Part shown: in pieces, positions 22,357 through 29,586 of the stretch
Position numbering within the stretch: the stretch's first letter is position 1
Layout: each line of letters starts with the position of its first letter
Assembly: GCA_003833135.1 (NCBI GenBank)
Contig: QZLH01000094.1
Span: 148,997-178,582 of the forward strand
Direction: 5' to 3'
Source of the DNA: Oehlia diaphana
Taxonomy: Eukaryota; Glomeromycota; Glomeromycetes; Glomerales; Glomeraceae
Length of the DNA stretch: 29,586 bases
Translations under genes and position numbers: made by a program
The notes under the pieces: model-generated
Told to the model about the DNA's origin: nothing
Database searches by the model: none
What the model saw: the letters and a program-made list of their open reading frames with translations, nothing else

Positions 22357-23240
22357 TCTAGATATTTTTGAAGATATAATATTATTTATTTTTATATTAA
22401 TAAATAATTAAGAGTTACAGTAAATTTCATATTGGTAAAATATTTTTGAAAATTTTGAAAGTCATTTTTCCCTTTTTTAAATTTTATGAATTCTTTAATA
22501 AAAATTTTTTTTTTGGATAAAAAGAGACAGTTAAAATAAATACTAAATATAAATCTTTTACAAAAAGAAAAAATATAGATCAAAAATGGAAAGCCATTCC
22601 CTTTTATATTTTTATAATTTTTTTTTGATTTTTTTTTATGGAAAAAAAAAAATTTTTTTTAAACATAAATGGTAGATATTTCCTTATAAATTTTTAAAAT
22701 TATATTTTGAATAAAAAAATTATTATTAAAAATAAAAAATAATAATAAATTAATGCTAAATTGTACTATAATCTAGATTTTTTTGAAGATATAATAGTAT
22801 TTATTTTTTATATTAATAAATAAATAAATATTTAAATGCTACTGTAAATTTTGTATTGGTAAAATATTTGTTAATAAAGTATAATTATAATTAAAAAGAA
22901 ATTAAAAAATTATTAATTAAGAAAAAATTCATTTTGAAAATTTTGAAAGTCATTTTTTCTTTTTGAATTTTATGTAATTCTTTAATAAAAATTTTTTTTG
23001 GATAAAAAGAGACATTAAGATAAAATAAATAAATAAATATATGAAATTAAAATGGAAAGCCATTTCCTTTTATATTTTTATAATTTTTTTTTTTTAAAAA
23101 GAAAAAAAAAATAAATTAAAAAGGAAAACCATTTCCTTTTTCATTTTGTAAAATTTTTTTGATTTTTATGAAAAAAAATTTTTTACAAAAGGAGAAAAAA
23201 ATAAATTAACGAGGAAACCCATTTCCTTTTTTCATTGATT
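22357..23240. repeat. Direct duplication of about 413-bp unit plus shorter partial copies
   Basis: Copy one (about 22357-22640) and copy two (about 22771-23095) share, in order, CTAGAT.TTTTTGAAGATATAAT, ATTGGTAAAATATTT, GAAAATTTTGAAAGTCATTT, GGATAAAAAGAGACA and AATGGAAAGCCATT.CCTTTT, with an offset of about 413. The last motif then recurs in two shorter copies (GGAAAACCATTTCC near 23122 and GGAAACCCATTTCC near 23211). A 20-base A/T-rich word is also repeated at 22317-22356. Everything is non-coding and very AT-rich. This is tandem segmental duplication, origin unknown. Confidence 0.75.
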
Positions 23241-23949
23241 TTTCAAAAAAAAATCTAAAAAATATTAGTTTCGCTATACGTTACATATGCATATAATTAT
23301 CTGAGCCTTTTTCATCCAAAGTTGGACTTATAGTTAGATCAAATGCAATCTAATCCATAAAAAAGCACAATTTTTCACAATTTTTCATAATTTTTCATTT
23401 TTGATTGTCACCATTTTGGCACAAAAAATCTATCAAATTATTTAATATGAGGGCTAAATAATTATAATGAACATATTACCAAACCCTATGTTTTTCTAGA
23501 ACTTTCTAAAAATGTGACCCACATCCCAATTGCTTAGCATTGTGTGACTTAATTGTACACAATTAATTTTATTCATAATAATTTTTTTTTTTTTTTTTTA
23601 TCAAAATTCTTCAACAAAGCTTAAAAGAGAATGTAATTGTTAAAAGGCGTAAATCATAATATCACGGGATATTCACGTGTTCATGGATTTCTTTCGGTAA
23701 AGATTCTCCCAGATTTTCTGACAAATTTACTATTTCTGAGAAGGTTGTAGCGACTTCATAAAATTGGAGGCTATTTTTATGAATATTTCATGACTTTTAC
23801 AAATTTAATATGCTGTCAGCACATATAGTATGACTGTGTTTGTCTCTTATGATTGACAAATAAATATTATATAATATATTATTTTAATAATAGGCTTAAA
23901 AATTATAAACGAAGTTTGATTATCTGATTTTCAGATTTCTTTTATATAT
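23241..23949. other. AT-rich non-coding DNA
   Basis: No gene or RNA found. A short run of CACAATTTTT/CATAATTTTT units sits at about 23367-23402 and a long T run at about 23581-23600. Confidence 0.45.
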
Positions 23950-24073
23950 GTTTCGGGATAGCGGATTGACCAATCACATGTCATCACGTGAATGACGATC
24001 CTACTTATGCATGTCACCGATCTTACTGTAGGTGATTTATTTATATTGTGGTGATCACGTGAAATCCCGAAAC
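23950..24073. mobile_element. Small foldback element of about 124 bp with GTTTCGGGAT ends
   Basis: GTTTCGGGAT at 23950-23959 is mirrored exactly by ATCCCGAAAC at 24064-24073. Further in, ATCACGTGAAT on the left and GATCACGTGAAA on the right both carry CACGTG. No coding frame of its own; the minus-strand 83-codon frame crossing it is not a gene. It looks like a very short non-autonomous element. No target duplication is evident. Confidence 0.6.
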
Positions 24074-24663
24074 CAAATCCACATACAACATATATATATA
24101 ATACAAAAACGAGCCCACATCTTTTTGGAAATGACCATGATATTAATAATCCTTTACTTTTAATTTTATCTGGAATATACATTGCTTGTTAAGTATAAAA
24201 ATTAAAATTCTGTCAAGATTTATCTTTAAAAATAAAATGAAAATAGAATTTCCAAATTTTTTAATCTTCCTTGACCAGTAAATTATGCTACAATTAATTT
24301 ATCAATCAAAAAATTTACTTCATTTTATTACATCATTAAATGATTTACTTTTTTTAATGTTAGAATAAAATTTGGTAGTATGAGTCGAATTAATTATAGC
24401 AGAATCATGCACACAATGGCAATTAAATAGAAGATTTGTTTTTTTTCGTCTTATATAAGGGTTTGGTAATTGTATTAACAGAGTCACGCAAATTATAAAT
24501 ATTTAAATAGTCAGGATATCTGGATATGTAAGTATATATGAAGATACTAAATTATATACTAACCTTCTTATACATGATCAATATAATCGTGAGGGGAATT
24601 CTTTACGTTTGATTGATTTATGACGCAATTTTTTAATACTTTGACTATAGCTAACACATCTAA
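24074..24663. other. AT-rich non-coding DNA
   Basis: Nothing recognised; no open frame with protein-like composition, no RNA gene and no clear repeat. Confidence 0.45.
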
Positions 24664-24952
24664 AAAAGTCCCTCTATTCCTTCTGTCCACTCACTCACTC
24701 CTTTTTCTATTTCTCTGTTCATTTCGTCCGTTCTATCTCACTTTCTTTCCTTCCTCTCTTTCTCACTTCCTCACTTGCTTATTCACTCCTTTCGTCTCCT
24801 ACTCTTCTTTTCCTCCCCTTTCCCGTTTAAGAGAGTGTATAAGACCCTTTCCTACCTCCTCTTTCACTTTCTTTCCTTCCTCCCTTGTCCTTCTCTTCGT
24901 TTCTTCTTATCTCTTCCATCCTTACTCTATTGTTATTTTCCTTATTTCTTAG
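24664..24952. repeat. Second long pyrimidine tract
   Basis: The plus strand is strongly C+T over about 290 bases, broken only by a short purine-bearing patch (AAGAGAGTGTATAAGA at about 24829-24844). Frames through it encode only Ser/Phe/Leu/Pro-type low complexity and are rejected as genes. It directly precedes the paired structured units at 24956-25172 and may belong to the same element. Confidence 0.75.
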
Positions 24953-24955
24953 AGT

Positions 24956-25172
24956 AATTTATTGGAACAGTATAATGCTATGCATGGGTGGAAGCATAAC
25001 ATGCTTACCATTGTAAGCCTATGAGTACCTGCTTCGCTGCAGTCTTACAGTAGGGCTGGCTAGGAAATTTTTGGAACGGTAAAGTAATATGCGAGGGTTG
25101 GAGAATAGGCGCTTACATTTAGTAAGCTCATGGGTACCAACTATTGCTGCAGTCCTGCGATAGGACCAGAGT
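24956..25172. repeat. Tandem pair of diverged ~110-nt units with conserved hairpins
   Basis: Unit one (24956 to about 25062) and unit two (25066-25172) align with an offset of 109-110. Shared words include TTGGAAC (24962; 25071), GCTTAC...GTAAGC, GTACC and CTGCAGTC (25037; 25147). The stem GCTTAC/GTAAGC is kept in both copies although its loop differs (25003-25018; 25111-25127). A second stem follows: GTCCT/AGGAC in unit two and AGTCT/GGGCT in unit one, where changes leave G-U pairs on the plus-strand RNA. The units are much richer in G and C than their surroundings. This may be a non-coding RNA-like or SINE-like repeat; no tRNA-type promoter boxes are clear. Confidence 0.6.
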
Positions 25173-26973
25173 ACTTTATCATTTGTATAAAGATTTCAAA
25201 TTGTAAATAGTTACTGCTTTTGTAGAATTAATCGTCTTTTATAATTTATTAAAGTTTTTTTATTCAAAAATATATAAACTTTATTATAAAGACAGATATT
25301 AACATATTTTAAAATGGAGTAGGCTGGAATAGGCTGTTAGTAATAAATGTTGAACGCATTGATTATTTTATCATGTGAAACTAAAATCTTTGCTACATTT
25401 TTTGTTGTAACTGTTTATTACGTTCATTCACATAGTTAAACGTTTTAAAATTGTTGAACAGGAAAACTTACATTATGTATAATCGATGGTCATGTGAAAG
25501 AAAAATTGATTTTATTTGGTCATGCAATACCGAATTTGTATAATTAAAATCGAAATTATTTTCCCGGACTGTCATTAAATCTAGTAATTTATTTTCATGA
25601 AGAAGAATAATTTTATGTTATTTATTGATCAAATCATATGTAGGAAAAGTGTTATGTGACTTCTTATTTAAATTAATAAATTTACAATTTTTTTAATTTT
25701 AATGGTACGTTATAAGAGAGAAATTAGAGAAATTTCAAACACAAAAATGTACGAATAAATATTTTATCGATTATTGAATACTTTGTTACATTATATGAAA
25801 TATTTTTTTCCGTATATTATCTATTACTCTATTAACTAATAAGTAGCTTAACATACCCGATTACGTTTCTATACCAGAGGGTATAGGGAATAAATAATTA
25901 TTATGTTTGTTTCGACAGATATACTACTCTGGTGACCTCGATAATCTATAAGATAACACTATGTCTAACTTCATTCGAAAATAAATCAACTTCTAAGAAG
26001 AGTGAGGAAATATTAATATTAATTGTCATATTCATTCCTGAAGCGAAATTCTTCATGTATAATGGGACTTATATTGAACATTAACACACTAGAGTAGAAT
26101 GCGGTGTTAACCTGAATGGAAACCAAAACTAATCTGATATTGCTTTCCCCTCTCTAATACAAATTTATCCTTCAAGAACCTTGGTTGCGTGATCAACAGA
26201 GCTTGTCTTTATTTTATCGATATTTTTTGTTTCGTTCTCCTTTGAGATATAATTGATATAATTTGGATGTTTACATAGTGGATAACAAAAAAAATCCAAA
26301 GAACGACTTCATTGTCACGAACAACTGTTCTCAATTATTAACTTGAGTAGTGTGTCCTTGGTACAGTATTACCCTAATCAATAATGTGAATTTCTTTGAT
26401 TACTAACGAACGATCTGAATGATATCACTAAATAACTATCTAGATATTGTGTTTGTTAGTTAAATATCGATAGAGCAATTATTTTGTATAACAATATAAA
26501 ATTATCTTCTAATCACTGAGCTTGCAAGTAAAAATAAATTTTTTATAGTTCATGTGATAATTAGGGATAGCCTTTACTACGTAATACATATTTGTAATAG
26601 CACTTTATTATATAATAAATATTTAGAGTATAGCCGTTGGGAATTTTATTTTGTAAATAGCTTAGTGATACTAGTGATCCTCTACTATTCGTTAAATAAA
26701 ATGTGCGCCAACTCTTAAAAATATATATATACACATATAATATTTAAATTTTAAATCTTCTAATCGATCAATTAAATCAAGAACTAATAGGTGTTTTTTG
26801 TAACTTTTTAAAGTGACTACGGACGTTTTAAAAAAAGGTTGCTTAAAAGGTCATTAATAAATAATTAAAATAATTACTAATCCGATCATTGTTTTAAAAC
26901 AAAAAAAAAAAAGTCTTAAAACAATAAAAAACTGATTTAAACTGTTTTGTTTTAAATCACATGCCATCTTCAA
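25173..26973. other. Non-coding AT-rich DNA
   Basis: About 1.8 kb with no open frame worth calling on either strand, no RNA gene recognised and no clear long repeat. It separates the structured tandem units from the large perfect inverted repeat. Confidence 0.45.
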
Positions 26974-27082
26974 CTGTATATAATTATTATGTATTACAAA
27001 GTATTACGAACAGCAATTGTCTTTTATTACCAAAAAACGTTTGTTCGTAATACTTTGTAATACATAATAATTATATACAGTA
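26974..27082. repeat. Perfect 40-bp inverted repeat with 29-nt spacer
   Basis: Bases 26974-27013 are the exact reverse complement of 27043-27082, with no mismatch that I can find. The spacer is 27014-27042. The arm begins ACTGTATATAATTATTATGT and ends TACGAACA. Such a perfect long hairpin is either recent or held by selection or gene conversion. It lies about 310 bases upstream of the nuclease-fold gene. Confidence 0.9.
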
Positions 27083-27306
27083 TCCTAATTACGCAATGGC
27101 TGATTCTTTTGTGATAGATATTTCCAGTATGTGTAATAATAAAGCGTCGAATCATCCTTTGATTATTTTCTATATACTGATATATGATGAATCACTATGT
27201 ACAAATCTGGTTATCATTATATGAATCTGATTGTTTATTATTAGTCTATTTTTGAATCACTATTTATTATATAATAAATAATGTATAATTTTTTTTTCTT
27301 TTTTTT

Positions 27307-27385
27307 CTTTGACCTTTTTTTTTTTTGACCTTTGTCGTATAATCTTTTTTTTCTTTGACCTTTTTTTTGACCTTTGTCGTATAAT
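27307..27385 (+). promoter_or_regulatory. Tandemly duplicated TTTGACC/GTCGTATAAT sequence before the start codon
   Basis: CTTTGACC, a T run, then TTTGACCTTTGTCGTATAAT occurs twice (27307-27343 and 27353-27385). The second copy ends six bases before the ATG of the next gene. TTTGACC thus appears four times. The copies differ mainly in T-run length. The duplication may lie in the promoter or 5' leader of that gene. The arrangement is seen; its regulatory meaning is inference. Confidence 0.5.
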
Positions 27386-27391
27386 TTGAAA

Positions 27392-28591
27392 ATGACGGAA
27401 TGGGAAGAAACAAAAAAATATTTGGACGAAAAGTTCAACCAAATAAATAAGAAGATAGATGAATCAAATAAAAATATAAATAAAAAGATAGATGAATCAA
27501 ATAAAAATATAAATAAGAAGATAGATGAATCAAATAAAAATATAGATGAAGCTCGAACAGATATTGGGGAATTATTCGAATTATCAATTCGATCTGAGCT
27601 TATACAAACGTATGGTCCTCATTATGCATCTAATTTCGAAATTTTCGATTTACATGGACTAGTACGTCTTGTTTCGCCAAGAAAACATTTTTCATACGAA
27701 AATCCACAATTTGATAATCAAGCTTGCATCACTGAATTTCGCGTAAACAAATTCGCTAACTTCATATACGTAAGTTATTATAAATTAATATCTCTTGCAT
27801 TTGATTCTTATTGTAACACTTCATATCTCTTAAACAGGAACATAAGATGAGGTCTCATTTAGAACATTCAATTAATTACATTCGTACATTACCAAAGTCA
27901 ACGAATTATAACCAAAGATTGCACGAACTTGCCGATAGAGCGGAGAATGCTGTCAATAAGTGGAAAGAGTATGAAGGTAAATTTTGTTAATTTTGTCAAA
28001 GATTAAAAATAACCAAAATGTAACCTAGTCTTAATTTATCCAATCAGAAAATAGTACTTCTTCAGAAAAACGGAAATATTTATCAAACACAAGATCATTA
28101 TCAATAATGATCTTAACTGCTTACGTATTGGATGCCGAAACCGCAATAAAAAATAAGCAGGTGTGTATACATTTGATTTAAGTATGGAATTTGAGCATAA
28201 TTTATTTATTTATTTTTTTTGTTTTATTATATAAAAATGTTAGTCACCATTTTTAGAAGTTATCGATATTGACGTTCGAGGACGAGTAATGTGTCAATAT
28301 TCAGACCCTATAACAAACATTAATGTTGAAATAGGGGAGATCAAGAAATCTGGTGGAAAAGATGCTATGAGCAAAGGATACCGACAACTCATGTTACGTT
28401 TGGCTGTACTTAGTTTTACAGTTCAAGCACTTTTCAAAAATCCTAGAGTTAACATGACAGGAATTCTCTTCGTTGCAAAAAACGGACATGAAGTATCATC
28501 ACCCGAGTGGGATGGTGTCAAATTTCCTGATTTTCCCGAATCGAATTTCCATAAAAATATTATGTCGGTTACAGTTGGATCAAAATTGTAA
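27392..28591 (+). CDS. Coiled-coil protein with PD-(D/E)XK nuclease-like domain
   Basis: Four exons (27392-27769, 27838-27976, 28048-28160, 28244-28591) join in frame into 325 residues; introns are 68, 71 and 83 nt with GT...AG ends. ATG at 27392 is the first in frame. Residues 20-52 are three near-identical 11-residue repeats, KKIDESNKNIN, forming a hendecad coiled coil; at DNA level these are three 33-base units (27449-27547). Next comes GELFELSIRSELIQTYG (59-75), which resembles helix one of PD-(D/E)XK enzymes with Glu63. Then, after a mainly helical stretch, come VIDIDVRGRV (Asp220 candidate) and VEIGEIKKS, whose Glu242-x-Lys244 fits the catalytic (D/E)xK. The fold call rests on motifs only. 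No signal peptide is visible. It could act on DNA in the nucleus or be a mobile-element- or effector-related protein; the target is unknown. No break is seen. Confidence 0.8.
27449..27547 (+). repeat. Three tandem 33-bp in-frame repeats
   Basis: Units at 27449-27481, 27482-27514 and 27515-27547 differ at only one or two bases each and encode the 11-residue coiled-coil repeat of the nuclease-fold gene. Because each unit is a whole number of codons, changes in copy number would lengthen or shorten the coiled coil without breaking the frame. Confidence 0.95.
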
Positions 28592-29586
28592 TATGAAAGG
28601 AAAATCACAATCCATAATTCATTTTCAACTTGTGTGCGCTGGTGATTATTTTATTTTAATATAGCTTTCATGTACATGTATTATCTTTTTAAAAATAATT
28701 ATGTCTTTAACTAAATCATGATTCGCATTACTAATCACTTTTTTAAGTGGTTCATTAAATTCATTGGTCATCGCAAGCTGGCAGTACTGGTATATGATGT
28801 TGAATTTCATGTCTCGTTTGAAATTATGTATTAATATTTTATTCTCGTATTTGCACAATTAGTCATAATGTATGTATTTTATCACACAAATTTTGTATAA
28901 TAATAAAGAGAAATATTATTGCAGGTACCCGTGTTTTTTCGTATGTTGTTATATTAAATGGATATAATGAGGTCTATAAAAGGATAAAATGAAACCTTTA
29001 CATAGAAATTCATGTTAGTATCATTTTTTGTTAATGAAGAACCTTTTTTGATACTTAAACGGGATTATCTGTGTGCAAGTGTTATACAGTATATGAAATA
29101 TTATTATTAAACGCAAATTTTATTTATCACACGAAATAAATGTAGCGGTACTGTAAAATTAATGATTTATTTATAAATTCACAATTTTGTATAAGTAATT
29201 TATTATTACATTGTTACTTTTTTTTTTATCTTAAAAAAATTCTATTGTAACATTAAAAATATTACATCCTCTGTTGAAAAAAATATATATATATTGTTAC
29301 CATATCTCAAAGAAATTCATTATAGCAATATATTGTTAAAAAAATATCTCACTAATTACTAATATAAAAAAAAAAATCCCCAAAATCAATTATAACAATC
29401 TATTGTTATAATCATGTATTTTTCCTAAAAAAATTTCCTAATTCTTAGGAATTTAACATAATCCTAATTACCCCTGAGAATCACCCTTTTTGGAATGAAA
29501 ACTGTGGCTTAGTATTATTTTCAAATTAAGAGCATCACGTTGAATATTGGAAGAAAGTGAATATTGGCAGTATTTTCTTTTTATAA
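28592..29586. other. Downstream DNA without a supported gene
   Basis: A minus-strand frame (28646-28858, no ATG at its head; contains YQYCQLAMTNEFNEPLKKVI) has protein-like composition in part and could be a stray exon, but no splice partners were found. Further on the DNA is AT-rich. A near-perfect palindrome with 11-base arms, ATTATAACAAT and ATTGTTATAAT, lies at 29389-29412. Confidence 0.4.
29389..29412. repeat. Palindrome, 11-bp arms with 2-base centre
   Basis: ATTATAACAAT, CT, ATTGTTATAAT is a perfect inverted repeat. A related word, AGCAATATATTGTTA, is at about 29323-29337. It might be a protein-binding site or element end; nothing nearby decides. Confidence 0.6.

Noticed and set aside
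24620..24957. Two overlapping Ser/Phe/Leu-rich frames
   Set aside because: Same cause: a pyrimidine tract is open in more than one frame and does not indicate coding.
27241..27442. Two Lys-rich minus-strand frames
   Set aside because: Antisense of poly-T/TTTGACC repeats upstream of a real gene.
28423..28608. Minus-strand frame over the last exon of the nuclease-fold gene
   Set aside because: Antisense shadow.
28646..28858. Minus-strand 70-codon frame
   Set aside because: No ATG at the head, no splice partners found and no recognised domain; left as a note in the intergenic entry.

Overview
The window looks like nuclear DNA of a filamentous fungus, most likely an arbuscular mycorrhizal fungus (Glomeromycotina, Rhizophagus-like). 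Three things point there. The base composition is extremely AT-rich, with many homopolymer runs. Genes are interrupted by short introns (63-116 nt) with GTAAG/GTAAT-type donors and AT-rich TAG/CAG acceptors. The gene families (BTB-BACK-TLDc paralogues, a secreted S41 peptidase, a PD-(D/E)XK nuclease-fold protein) are ones I associate with expansions in these fungi. The taxon is an inference; no rRNA or other marker is present.

Layout. 1-1900: AT-rich non-coding DNA with one decayed coding scrap (about 408-525). 1922-4142 (+): intact four-exon gene for a secreted S41-type peptidase. 4308-8731: a local cluster of three BTB-family copies, namely a frameshifted BTB-BACK-TLDc pseudogene (-), a heavily decayed BTB fragment (+) and an intact two-exon BTB-BACK gene (+). 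9277-10667 (-): intact eight-exon NAD-type short-chain dehydrogenase. 10990-13540: foldback (MITE-like) elements, a hexamer microsatellite and a pyrimidine tract. 13540-15220: nothing recognised. 15220-20500: fossil transposon-like DNA with two zinc-knuckle remnants, stop-riddled coding pieces and a diverged array of repeats of about 400-630 bp. 20500-24600: AT-rich DNA with a duplication of about 413 bp and a small foldback element. 24660-25172: a pyrimidine tract followed by two diverged copies of a unit of about 110 nt whose predicted hairpins are conserved. 25173-26970: nothing recognised. 26974-27082: a perfect 40-bp inverted repeat. 27392-28591 (+): four-exon gene for a coiled-coil plus PD-(D/E)XK-like protein, with a tandemly duplicated sequence just upstream of its start. 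28592-29586: no supported gene.

The four intact genes (S41 peptidase, BTB-BACK protein, SDR, nuclease-fold protein) show no obvious common pathway. The region reads as accessory, repeat-rich genome with local gene duplication and decay. All exon joins were worked out by hand from splice signals and frame continuity and were not checked against transcripts.
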